Notes under the pieces: generated by a model
Told to the model about the DNA's origin: nothing
Seen by the model: the letters and a program-made list of their open reading frames with translations, nothing else
Databases searched by the model: none
In this document: in pieces, positions 17,048 through 24,833 of the stretch
How positions within the stretch are numbered: the first letter of the stretch is position 1
Layout: each line of letters opens with the position of its first letter
NCBI GenBank assembly: GCA_934095825.1
Contig: CAKOKQ010000008.1
Span: 1-64,000 of the forward strand
Direction: 5' to 3'
Origin: an uncultured Bacilli bacterium
Lineage (GTDB): Bacteria; Bacillota_I; Bacilli_A; RF39; UBA660
Length of the DNA stretch: 64,000 bases
Made by a program: the position numbers and the translations under genes

Positions 17048-17256
17048 GTTTCGTCTTGATTAAAGCCATATTTACGGTTGAATTTTTCTACTGAACCAGT
17101 CTTCTTTGCACGAGCTTGTGAACCTGTATAGAATGGGTGGCAAGCACTACAAACATCACATTGGATACTATCTTTAGTAGATTTTACTGTAAATGTATTT
17201 CCGCAAGCACAATGTACTTCTACTTCATGCATTTCTGGATGAATTCCCTTTTTCAT
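17035..17256 (-). CDS. rpmE: 50S ribosomal protein bL31, zinc-binding form
   Basis: 73 aa. [20 protein letters not shown], then [13 protein letters not shown] and RKYGF identify bL31. The Cys residues (CACG and CDVC) make it the zinc-containing form (RpmE rather than the Cys-less YkrB/RpmE2 type). The ATG at 17256 is chosen because GGAAGGAG precedes it; an upstream in-frame ATG at 17286 lacks a site. A short hairpin (ATGTTAT/ATAACAT, 17274-17291) sits just upstream of the ribosome-binding site and could mediate autoregulation. Confidence 0.93.
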   Translation of the reverse strand: MKKGIHPEMHEVEVHCACGNTFTVKSTKDSIQCDVCSACHPFYTGSQARAKKTGSVEKFNRKYGFNQDETKTA

Positions 17257-17312
17257 AATACTCTCCTTCCGCCATGTTATATTCATAACATAGAAATTTG
17301 TTTGTCCTATGT

Positions 17313-17340
17313 ATTATATCATAAGATTTTAGTTTTGCAA
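17313..17340 (-). promoter_or_regulatory. rpmE promoter
   Basis: On the minus strand TTGCAA (17340-17335), 16 bp, TATAAT (17318-17313). The AATCTTATGATATAAT stretch is identical to that in the promoter of the structured RNA at 18486-18514. Confidence 0.7.
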
Positions 17341-17464
17341 TTATTAATAAGTTTATTTTTCGTGATTTTTCAATAATTTTTAGATATATAAATCAAACGA
17401 GCATTTATTATTTTCCATAAACTTAATAGTTATTAAATCGTTTTACATTTTAAATAGCAAAGTG

Positions 17465-17989
17465 TTATTTGATTTTTATTTTAAGATTAGCCAAGACTTT
17501 ACCAACTAAAAACGATATTTTATCACTATTTTTCGTAGCTATACTTTTACAAATAGCTTTGCCACCAACCGTAAAACTAGATATAAAAGCTGTAAGTAAA
17601 ACGGATATAATGCTTAAATTAATATTAGTTGAATTACTTATGGATATTGCTAATACAGCACCGATTGAACCACTTATAATACCACAAATATCACCAATAA
17701 CATCATTACAAATACTAGAAATTTTACTAGAATTTTTAAGTAAGCCAATAGTTTCTTTACCACCTTTTATCTTTTGAGAAGCAATTGACAAGAAAGTCTT
17801 TTCTTTACTTGTTAAAACGGCAACTCCTATCATATCGAAGATTATGCCTATTGCAATTATCAATATTAATATTATAAATAAGAAAATACTACTTAATGAG
17901 TTCGATATAATATTAGAGATAATACTAAATAAGCATGATAGGATAAAAGTTAATAAAAAAACTTTATATATCCAGGCTTTATTATTCAT
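17465..17989 (-). CDS. Integral membrane protein, CorB-like (putative Mg/Co transporter annotation)
   Basis: 174 aa with three or four hydrophobic segments. Conserved blocks include GIIFDMIGVAVLTS, CNDVIGDICGIISGS and GGKAICKS. This family is common in clostridia and often labelled CorB-like although transport has not been shown, to my knowledge, for the short form. The start at 17989 has AGGAGG 4 nt upstream, so the longer reading from 18037 is rejected. A possible own promoter (TTGATA, 17 bp, AATATT) lies just upstream, and the structured RNA ends about 50 nt before it, so the RNA could also be its leader. Confidence 0.7.
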   Translation of the reverse strand: MNNKAWIYKVFLLTFILSCLFSIISNIISNSLSSIFLFIILILIIAIGIIFDMIGVAVLTSKEKTFLSIASQKIKGGKETIGLLKNSSKISSICNDVIGDICGIISGSIGAVLAISISNSTNINLSIISVLLTAFISSFTVGGKAICKSIATKNSDKISFLVGKVLANLKIKIK

Positions 17990-18044
17990 AATTCCTCCTA
18001 TATAAAGTAATATTCTAATTTTTGTATGGTATATCAAAAGTTAA

Positions 18045-18480
18045 TTTTACGGCTTGAGGTCGAGTTGAGTTTCTCTAAATATCTTCCATTTGATTACTCA
18101 TTGGCACTTTCGTCTTTAGGATATTTAATTAATATTTAATTCATTAATTACTCGATTGCCACTTAGTCCGCACTTCAATACTCTTAATATAGACAGTCTA
18201 GAGGTTTTCCCTGACATAAGTAACTATACTTATTCGCTTTTGCAAGCATTATTTCAACTTTAGGTATTCCTAATACTCACGCACGACATACGCAACTTCG
18301 AAATGACGCAATAAAAGGATTTAGGTTATATGCCATTATAACTTTCCTTGAATTTTAAATCTTATACTCACCCTAACTTGGGCCGATAAAGCAAGTATAA
18401 AAAGTGTCGGTAATGTAATTGATGGATTTTTAGCCCCATCTTCATATAGTGTTATGACTAGAATAATGCACCACACATAG
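18045..18480 (-). ncRNA. Structured RNA of unknown class, about 440 nt
   Basis: This stretch has no long reading frame, is richer in G and C than the flanking intergenic DNA, and is densely folded on the minus strand. Hairpins seen include GUUAUA/UAUAAC enclosed by AAGGA/UCCUU, AUAAGUA/UACUUAU, GCUU-GCAA-AAGC, UAAUUAAU/AUUAAUUA, GUAUU-AGG-AAUAC and a distant AAAUAUC/GAUAUUU pairing. A perfect promoter (TTGACA-17-TATAAT) ends just upstream at 18486. tmRNA was ruled out (no tRNA-like ends or tag frame), as were RNase P RNA (no complete P4 core or CR-V) and T-box. The 3' end is uncertain; no U-tract terminator is seen before the gene at 17989. Confidence 0.6.
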
Positions 18481-18485
18481 CCGAG

Positions 18486-18514
18486 ATTATATCATAAGAT
18501 TTAGAGTTTGTCAA
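18486..18514 (-). promoter_or_regulatory. Perfect consensus sigma-A promoter of the structured RNA
   Basis: TTGACA (18514-18509), exactly 17 bp, TATAAT (18491-18486) on the minus strand. Six of six matches in both hexamers, as expected for an abundant stable RNA. Confidence 0.85.
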
Positions 18515-18642
18515 ATTTTAGTTTTCTTAAAGTGTAAACAAATAGGGTATATTGACATATTTTTTTGAAATTACCTTTTATCTTATTATAATCTTCTTTA
18601 AATTATATGTTATTCTTTAAAAATTATTATTTACTTACTAGT

Positions 18643-19119
18643 TTATTTGTCGATTAATTCGCTAACTAAACTTAGCATTTTGCTATTATCGTGAACAAAT
18701 TTTTGGGGTTTAAACTTTTTTACTTCTTTTATAGCCTTATCTAATTCATCAACATCTTGAAGACCAATTATATAGCCTAAGTCATTAAACTTAGCAATTA
18801 TTTGAGTTTGATGGTCGTTAATATGTTCGCCATATTTGGAAAGACGAGGGACGGCAATAACTTTTTTGTTTTTTTCTAAGGCCGAAATGATATTACCAAC
18901 ACCACCATGGGTAATAATAAGGTCAGCTTGAGCCATTAAGGAATCAAATTCATCTTGGGGTATAAGATCAAAAATTTCCATATTATCAGAATTATATTTG
19001 GTAAAACCAGCCTGAACTATGACTTTATCTTTGATTAAGCCTTGATCTATTAACTGGTTAATTTTCTCTAAAAGACGAACAAATGTTTTATCTTGAGTTC
19101 CTAAAGTTACTAAAATCAT
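18643..19119 (-). CDS. pssE: PssE/Cps14G-like glycosyltransferase subunit (Alg13-type)
   Basis: 158 aa. Opens MILVTLGTQDKTFVRL and carries ADLIITHGGVGNIISAL and ISALEKNKKVIAVPRL, the nucleotide-sugar-binding half of GT28-type enzymes. Together with the membrane-associated PssD subunit it forms a split beta-1,4-glycosyltransferase acting on lipid-linked sugars in capsule or exopolysaccharide synthesis. It follows pssD by 11 nt in one operon. Sugar specificity is unknown. Confidence 0.85.
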   Translation of the reverse strand: MILVTLGTQDKTFVRLLEKINQLIDQGLIKDKVIVQAGFTKYNSDNMEIFDLIPQDEFDSLMAQADLIITHGGVGNIISALEKNKKVIAVPRLSKYGEHINDHQTQIIAKFNDLGYIIGLQDVDELDKAIKEVKKFKPQKFVHDNSKMLSLVSELIDK

Positions 19120-19130
19120 AAAAAACCTTT

Positions 19131-19610
19131 CTAGTAAATCCAGCCACCATAGATGGCATTAGGATAAACTTCTAACATACTTTCCCATTGAACGATAAAG
19201 TAATCAGCAAATTTATATATTAAGCGGCCCGCACGAGTAGGGGTGGTGCTGTTGGCAATTGTTTCAATAAAAATGACTTTTTTATGAAATAATTTAGCTA
19301 GACAGCACATTGGTCCAACATTATGGGACCCTGTAGTTACAACCACATCTGGTCTTATTTTAAGAATTAAATAAAGAGAAATAAAGCAGTTTAAAAGCAA
19401 TTTAAAGGGATAAACTAATTTAGCCTTAAAGTTTGTGTAAGTACCACTAATTATATAGTGAACACGGTTAGGATATTTTTTAGCAAGATTAAGGTTACTT
19501 TTGGTTTTTTCCGTTACAATAGTATAATCATACTTGGAAAATAAGGGGGCAAGTTGCATTAATTCACTTAAGTGACCGCCAGTACTAGCAATAAACATTA
19601 CTTTTTTCAT
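19131..19610 (-). CDS. pssD: PssD/Cps14F-like glycosyltransferase subunit (Alg14-type)
   Basis: 159 aa. STGGHLSELMQL, TYTNFKAKLVYPFK and VVTTGSHNVGPMCCLAKLF are characteristic of the Alg14-like subunit that recruits the Alg13-like partner to the membrane; there is a central hydrophobic segment (about residues 70-90). No other capsule genes accompany the pair in the window. The neighbour upstream (19800-20396) is on the same strand but 190 bp away. Confidence 0.85.
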   Translation of the reverse strand: MKKVMFIASTGGHLSELMQLAPLFSKYDYTIVTEKTKSNLNLAKKYPNRVHYIISGTYTNFKAKLVYPFKLLLNCFISLYLILKIRPDVVVTTGSHNVGPMCCLAKLFHKKVIFIETIANSTTPTRAGRLIYKFADYFIVQWESMLEVYPNAIYGGWIY

Positions 19611-19799
19611 AATTTTTTCACCTTAAAATAATTATACTATAAAAGATTAATAAGTTGAAAAAAAGATTAAAAATAAATAGGGGGCTTAAAAGAAAAAAAA
19701 CTTTACATGAGTGTAAAATTTTAAACTATATATTAAATACTGAATTAATTATTAAACTATAGGAAGATATGAATAAGTATATATGAATTCTAAAAATCA

Positions 19800-20396
19800 T
19801 TAATATTCAATTTTCCAAGTGGAAACAATATTATTAAAAAGGTTACTTGCAAGGGTTTTGTGATCTTCAATATTTAGAGTATAATTTTGAGTCGTAAATT
19901 TTTGCAAAATACTGGGAGTATTGATAAAATTAATTTTATGTTTACTGGCTAAATCTTTTAAAAGATAGTTAGAAGTCAAGTTGATAGGGCTGATATAGAT
20001 TATTTGTTTAGAATTATATTTTCTTAAAAGTAAAATTAAGTCTTCTAAATGAGAATAGATATTAATTATATTTTCTTTTTCATAAAGTAGCTCAAAATCA
20101 CCAAGATAAACGATGATTACATTAGAAGAACTTAGTTTTTCTTGAATTTCATTATAATTACTTTTAATCTTATCAACGACATTTTCTATTTCTAAATTTT
20201 CTTTATGATAATAGTTAACAGTTGTTGGCAATAGTTTTTCTAAGTCTTTTTGTAGAAAGACACTAAAATTTTCTTGAATAGTTGTTGTATCATCATAAAT
20301 AATTGTCATCTTCATTTCTTGATGGTTATTAGCAGTAAAAATAAGATAAGTTAAAACTACTGCCCCTAAAGACAAAAAGAATAATTTTACTTTCAT
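19800..20396 (-). CDS. Membrane-anchored protein, possibly degenerate SGNH-hydrolase fold
   Basis: 198 aa with an N-terminal signal anchor (about residues 3-22). Spaced blocks NVIIVYLGDFELL, KQIIYISPINLT and a late DHKTLA resemble the beta strands, GxND-like block and catalytic DxxH region of extracellular SGNH hydrolases, but the nucleophile GDS block is absent. Either inactive or a different fold. It lies 24 nt downstream of murA on the same strand, hence probably co-transcribed and envelope-related. Confidence 0.5.
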   Translation of the reverse strand: MKVKLFFLSLGAVVLTYLIFTANNHQEMKMTIIYDDTTTIQENFSVFLQKDLEKLLPTTVNYYHKENLEIENVVDKIKSNYNEIQEKLSSSNVIIVYLGDFELLYEKENIINIYSHLEDLILLLRKYNSKQIIYISPINLTSNYLLKDLASKHKINFINTPSILQKFTTQNYTLNIEDHKTLASNLFNNIVSTWKIEY

Positions 20397-20420
20397 AAGC
20401 CCTCACTTACTTAGTATAAT

Positions 20421-21671
20421 TTATTCTTCTATTTTTATTTTAGCACCAACCTTATATAGTTTTGTATTTATATTTTCATAACCTCGCAAAATATGGTCAG
20501 CCTGATCAATTGTTGTTTTGCCTTCGGCAATAAGTCCCGCTAAGACTAAAGAAGCACCAGCTCTTAAATCGCTTGCTGTTACTTCGCAACCTTTTAATGG
20601 AGTAGGTCCTGTTATAAAGGCTTTATTGCTTGTATTAGCAATATTGGCGCCCATTTTATTTAAATATTCAATATGACCCATTCTTGTTTCATAAATAGTT
20701 TCCGTAAATGTAGAAATACCATTAGCTTGGGTAAGAAGGGTTTGCATCGTTTGACCTAGGTCGGTTACAAAATTTGGGTATACTTGCGAGACGATATTTA
20801 CCGGTTTAAGATTTGTTTGCTTAGAAATTATAATTGAATTTTCTTCTAAAATATAATCGACATTCATATTTTTTAAAGTCGATAATAAACTTTCCAAGTG
20901 TTTTGGTTCAATTTTATCAATAACCAAATGGTCGCCAGCTAGGGCTCCTGCGATAATGTAGGTTCCTGCTTCGATACGATCTGGTATAGTATAAATGTGG
21001 CCTTTACTCAATTTTTTAACACCAGTAATTGTGATAGTATCAGTTCCTGCACCCTTAATTTTGGCTCCCATGCTTTTTAAAAAGTCGGCAATATTGACAA
21101 TTTCAGGTTCTTTAGCTGCATTAAAAATTCTAGTTTGCCCGTTAGCTTTAACAGTTGCAAGCATGATATTTATTGTAGCGCCAACTGATGGAAAATCAAA
21201 AGTAATATCGGCTCCGTTTAATTCTGGAGCGTCAATGATATATTTATCACCATCAATCTTTACAGTAGCTCCTAAGGCTTCAAAACCTTTAATATGATAA
21301 TCTATAGGGCGTTTACCAATTTTACAACCGCCCGGAAAATACATTTCTACATGATGGTATTTGGATAAAAGAGAACCCATAAAGTAGTAAGAAGCTCTTA
21401 ATTTTTTAGCTAAAGCTTCCTCAATAATTTTGTTTTCAACAGCACTAGTATCGATACTTAAGAGATTATTCTCATATTTATATTGAGCATTTAAAAGATT
21501 TAAGATTTCCAATAAAGCTCTAGTGTCAGTTATATCAGGAACATTATCGATTGTTACTTCATCATCACAAAGAATAGCCGCTGGTATTAAAGCAACAACA
21601 CTGTTCTTAGCGCCACTTATCTCAATGGTTCCACTTAATTTATTGGGTCCTTCGATTATTAATTTGGTCAT
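20421..21671 (-). CDS. murA: UDP-N-acetylglucosamine 1-carboxyvinyltransferase
   Basis: 416 aa, normal size. It transfers enolpyruvate from PEP to UDP-GlcNAc, the first committed step of peptidoglycan synthesis. LSGTIEISGAKNSVVALIPA opens the protein, the catalytic loop FPGGCKIGKRPID contains Cys115 (fosfomycin target), and ASDLRAGASLVLAGL and the end HILRGYENI are conserved. The ATG at 21671 is preceded by GGGGTG; the earlier ATG at 21686 is not. A terminator separates it from spoIIR upstream. MurAA versus MurAB cannot be decided. Confidence 0.95.
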   Translation of the reverse strand: MTKLIIEGPNKLSGTIEISGAKNSVVALIPAAILCDDEVTIDNVPDITDTRALLEILNLLNAQYKYENNLLSIDTSAVENKIIEEALAKKLRASYYFMGSLLSKYHHVEMYFPGGCKIGKRPIDYHIKGFEALGATVKIDGDKYIIDAPELNGADITFDFPSVGATINIMLATVKANGQTRIFNAAKEPEIVNIADFLKSMGAKIKGAGTDTITITGVKKLSKGHIYTIPDRIEAGTYIIAGALAGDHLVIDKIEPKHLESLLSTLKNMNVDYILEENSIIISKQTNLKPVNIVSQVYPNFVTDLGQTMQTLLTQANGISTFTETIYETRMGHIEYLNKMGANIANTSNKAFITGPTPLKGCEVTASDLRAGASLVLAGLIAEGKTTIDQADHILRGYENINTKLYKVGAKIKIEE

Positions 21672-21729
21672 TATATTACACCCCATCTAACTATTAATAA
21701 CTATATCTAATTTACTACATTAAGTCAAA

Positions 21730-21767
21730 CAAAAAAACATCTATAAAACTATATTATAGATATTTTT
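21730..21767 (-). terminator. Terminator at the end of the prmC-spoIIR region
   Basis: ATCTATAA (21739-21746) and TTATAGAT (21754-21761) with a 7-nt loop; on the minus strand followed by G and seven T. On the plus side six T also follow. Confidence 0.75.
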
Positions 21768-21826
21768 TATTATTCATAATTTTATTAATGTTTTTTCTAA
21801 TTTCTTATGTGATAATACCTTATTTA

Positions 21827-21886
21827 GAAATGCTGATTTTGAAATGTTTTATTTAGAAATGTTTTATTTAGAAATGTTTTATTTTT
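21827..21886. repeat. 15-bp tandem repeat GAAATGTTTTATTTA
   Basis: Units at 21841-21855, 21856-21870 and 21871-21885 (last base changed), preceded by a degenerate unit at 21827-21840. It occupies the 279-bp gap between murA and spoIIR together with the terminator; nothing else is seen there. Confidence 0.8.
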
Positions 21887-21950
21887 TTCTATAATGGATA
21901 TAACTTACTAATTTACTTAATTAATTATTCTTTTATAAACTAATTTTACT

Positions 21951-22442
21951 TTAATTATATTTTAGCAAAACATCTTTAACATAAGATTTATACTCAATAT
22001 CAGTAGAATTTTTATTTTCATCAATTAAACATAAAGGAGGATACATTACGCACCAAAAGTTTTCACCAAGTCCTTGACCTAAAGTTATGACTAAGGAATT
22101 ATAATAACCAGCGGGATATTTTATCCCTTTATAAGTCTTAGAAGGGAAAAAATTATCGCCGTAAGAAATATCGTATTGGACCTGATAATTATTTAAAATT
22201 GTCCTAAAGGTAGGTATATTGTTTTTAATATAATTATCAATATCGGTAGTTTTCGTTATCTCTGGTAAAATTTGTTTCATGATATCTTCTTTGATTCTGG
22301 TTTTAGTTAACTGATCTTGCAAGTTATTAGAATTAGCAATAATGCGAAAACGAACAGAATTATTAGGAATTATTATTTCTTCTTTGTTAGTATTTAAATA
22401 AAATAAAGCAATAATGGTTAAAACTACTATAATCTTTTTTAT
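21951..22442 (-). CDS. spoIIR: Stage II sporulation protein R, no standard start codon
   Basis: The C-terminal 120 residues are SpoIIR: FPSKTYKGIKYPAGYYNSL, then GQGLGENFWCVMYPPLCLID. In Bacillus SpoIIR is secreted from the forespore and triggers processing of pro-sigma-E by SpoIIGA. Reading back in frame gives the conserved NSVRFRIIANSNN segment and a hydrophobic helix (KKIIVVLTIIALFYL), so coding extends to about 22442. No ATG, GTG or TTG precedes these parts; the first codon that fits is ATA at 22442, 6 nt after GGTGA. The first standard start (TTG 22322) would remove the membrane helix. The gene follows prmC, as in Bacillus. It may use AUA, be a pseudogene or contain a sequence error. Confidence 0.75.
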   Translation of the reverse strand: MKKIIVVLTIIALFYLNTNKEEIIIPNNSVRFRIIANSNNLQDQLTKTRIKEDIMKQILPEITKTTDIDNYIKNNIPTFRTILNNYQVQYDISYGDNFFPSKTYKGIKYPAGYYNSLVITLGQGLGENFWCVMYPPLCLIDENKNSTDIEYKSYVKDVLLKYN

Positions 22443-22470
22443 AAAAAATCACCCAATTTAATATTGAGTG
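22443..22470 (-). terminator. Terminator-like hairpin between prmC and spoIIR
   Basis: On the minus strand CACTCAAT, loop ATTAA, ATTGGGTG (one G-U pair), then ATTTTTT. The right arm contains the GGGTGA that would be the ribosome-binding site of spoIIR, so the hairpin would also hide it. Confidence 0.7.
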
Positions 22471-22483
22471 AGTTAAATATTTT

Positions 22484-23224
22484 TTATTCATTTATTATAA
22501 AAATATATCTATCTTTTCCCGCTAAATCTTTTTTTACTTGAATAAAAGCATTGGGATAATATAGTTTGGCAATATTAGTAATATCCTCGCCTTCGGTACA
22601 ACCTATTTCAAAGGCAATTATATTTCTAGTTTCTAAAAACTCTTTGCTTCTTTTTAAGATTATTTCATAAAATTCTAAGCCATTATTGTGAGCAAATAAG
22701 GCATTTTGAGGTTCATATTTAGTAGCTGGATCGACAGGTTCATCATATTTAACATAAGGGGGATTGCTTACTAAGATATTATATTTTTTGTTGATACTAC
22801 AGTTTTTGATATCACCTAAAGCAAAATTAACATTGGCATTATTTAAAACAGCATTACTACTAGCTAAATCAATAGCGTCTTTAGAAATATCTAGGGCATC
22901 AACAGTAGTATCTAATTCTTTAGATAAGGTTATAGCAATGCAACCGCTACCAGTGCCAATTTCTAAAATTTTTAGAGGAAGGTAATTAGTTTCATTTTTT
23001 AGCAATTTTATTAGGTTATCGACTAAGCCTTCTGTTTCAAAACGAGGAATTAAGGCTCTTTCATCAACTTTTATTTGGTAACCATAAAAATCAACATCAC
23101 CAATTAGATACTGGATAGGGTAGTCATCATTAATTTTTTTTATAATTTCATCCATATTGTTAGGATATAATTTTTTTAATAATTCATAATCAGTATTAGA
23201 AATATATCTTTCTTTTTTTGTCAT
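22484..23224 (-). CDS. prmC: Peptide chain release factor N5-glutamine methyltransferase
   Basis: 246 aa. It methylates the Gln of the GGQ motif of release factors using SAM. PIQYLIGDVDFYGYQIKVD, IPRFETE, the SAM loop LEIGTGSGCIAI (about residues 87-98) and the catalytic NPPY (about 158-161) are all present. The N-terminal helical domain is shorter than in typical 280-aa members. Its start overlaps the prfA stop by one base (TAATG), a coupling seen in most bacilli. Confidence 0.93.
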   Translation of the reverse strand: MTKKERYISNTDYELLKKLYPNNMDEIIKKINDDYPIQYLIGDVDFYGYQIKVDERALIPRFETEGLVDNLIKLLKNETNYLPLKILEIGTGSGCIAITLSKELDTTVDALDISKDAIDLASSNAVLNNANVNFALGDIKNCSINKKYNILVSNPPYVKYDEPVDPATKYEPQNALFAHNNGLEFYEIILKRSKEFLETRNIIAFEIGCTEGEDITNIAKLYYPNAFIQVKKDLAGKDRYIFIINE

Positions 23225-24276
23225 TATTCTCCTGCTAATTTTAATCTTTGATCTTCAGTAATTAAAGCTTCAATAATCGGATCTAAATTGCCTTCCATAA
23301 CGCGGTCAAGTTCCATAATAGAGAAATTGATACGATGGTCAGTAACACGGTTTTGGGGATAGTTATAAGTTCTAATTTTTTCACTTCTGTCGCCAGTACC
23401 GATTTTCTTACGAGATTCTCCGACTTGCTGTTCTTTTTCGGCTAAGGCAGCGTCGTGTAATTTAGCTGCTAACATTTTCATAGCCTTTTCTTTGTTCTTT
23501 AACTGGGAACGCTCAACTTGGCAAGTTACAATTGTATTAGTGGGAACATGGGTAATACGAACCGCAGAGTTAGAAGTATTTACTGATTGGCCGCCGGCCC
23601 CACTAGAATGGTAAACATCGATTTTTAAGTCAGTTTCTTTAATTTCAACATCGTTAATATTTACTTCAGGCATAACAAGAACAGTGGCAGTAGAAGTATG
23701 AACACGACCACCGGCCTCAGTTACTGGAACTCTTTGAACACGATGTGAACCACTTTCAAACTTTAATTTGGAGTATACATTTTCGCCTCTTATCATAAAT
23801 TCGATTTGAGAATAACCACCAGCTGAACCTTCAATTTCATGAAGGACTTCAATTTTCCAATTATTTTTTTCGGCATATCTAGTATACATACGATAAAGGT
23901 CGCCAGCAAATATATTAGCTTCATCACCACCGGCGGCTCCTCTTATCTCCATGATAATATTCTTATCATCATTAGGATCTTTAGGTATTAATAATAATTG
24001 TAATTCTTTTTCTAATTTTTCTTTATTAGCAGTAGCACTAGCAATTTCTTCTTCAGCTAGATCTTTTAAATCTGGATCATTTAACATTTCTTTAGCATCG
24101 CTAATAGTTTCATCGCATTTTTGATAGTCATTATATTTTAAAACTATCTCTTCTAAGTCGGCTTTTTCTTTAGACAACTTTCTAAGTTTATTATAATCTT
24201 GTAAAACATCTTCATGAGTTAATTCTTCTACCAACTCTTGATATTTTGCGGTAATATTTTGTAATCTTTCTATCAT
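23224..24276 (-). CDS. prfA: Peptide chain release factor 1
   Basis: 350 aa. It terminates translation at UAA and UAG. The codon-recognition tripeptide PVT (RF1 type, PxT) lies in RVQRVPVTEAGG, and the catalytic GGQ in HSSGAGGQSVNTS. The ATG at 24276 is preceded by AAAGGAAG; an upstream extension of 17 codons lacks a site and conservation. The presence of RF1 with TGA used as stop in this window implies a separate RF2. Operon with prmC. Confidence 0.95.
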   Translation of the reverse strand: MIERLQNITAKYQELVEELTHEDVLQDYNKLRKLSKEKADLEEIVLKYNDYQKCDETISDAKEMLNDPDLKDLAEEEIASATANKEKLEKELQLLLIPKDPNDDKNIIMEIRGAAGGDEANIFAGDLYRMYTRYAEKNNWKIEVLHEIEGSAGGYSQIEFMIRGENVYSKLKFESGSHRVQRVPVTEAGGRVHTSTATVLVMPEVNINDVEIKETDLKIDVYHSSGAGGQSVNTSNSAVRITHVPTNTIVTCQVERSQLKNKEKAMKMLAAKLHDAALAEKEQQVGESRKKIGTGDRSEKIRTYNYPQNRVTDHRINFSIMELDRVMEGNLDPIIEALITEDQRLKLAGE

Positions 24277-24381
24277 AAAAAGTCTTCCTTTCTCGTTAAT
24301 TATATAAATAATCTTTAAAAAAAGCAATTATTTTTCAATTGCCATTTTTATAATTTAGATTGATAAGAATTTCTTATTAAA

Positions 24382-24822
24382 CTAATCTAAGTTACTATTT
24401 TCTTCGTCAGAATCATCATTTACTACAACTAAACCTTGTAAATCATCGTCATCGTCATCAGTTGGCTCATCTTCATCATAATAAATGTTATCGTCTTCTT
24501 CTTCGATTTCCTCTTCTTCATCTTCAAGGCTACCATCGATATCTTCTTCATCATCTTCGATAATTATTTTAGCTTGATGACGGCTTCTTAAGTCCCAAAA
24601 ACCTTTTTCTAGCATTATAAAACGATGATCAGTTGATAAAATTTGGAAAAAGTCAGCAATTTTGGCTTCATATTCTTCATTTGATAGTCCTAATAAATCA
24701 CATATTTGTTTGAAAAGGTCAGTAATTTTTACTTTTTCTCCTGACGATTCTAATATCATATAGGCTATATCATCATAACTTTTTGATTCTAATTCTTCTT
24801 TTGATAAATCGGTAATTTTCAT
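24382..24822 (-). CDS. rpoE: DNA-directed RNA polymerase delta subunit
   Basis: 146 aa. An N-terminal HARE-HTH domain (about residues 1-80, DDIAYMILE to GFWDLR) is followed by a long Asp/Glu tail, as in Bacillus delta. Delta increases RNA polymerase recycling and sensitivity to initiating NTP. It lies 11 nt after argS in the same orientation, the order found in Bacillus (ywiB-argS-rpoE). Confidence 0.93.
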   Translation of the reverse strand: MKITDLSKEELESKSYDDIAYMILESSGEKVKITDLFKQICDLLGLSNEEYEAKIADFFQILSTDHRFIMLEKGFWDLRSRHQAKIIIEDDEEDIDGSLEDEEEEIEEEDDNIYYDEDEPTDDDDDDLQGLVVVNDDSDEENSNLD

Positions 24823-24833
24823 ATATATTCCTC

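Noticed and set aside
18045..18480. tmRNA or RNase P RNA
   Set aside because: No tRNA-like ends, CCA or tag frame for tmRNA; P4 and CR-V cores of RNase P RNA are not complete. Left as unknown class.
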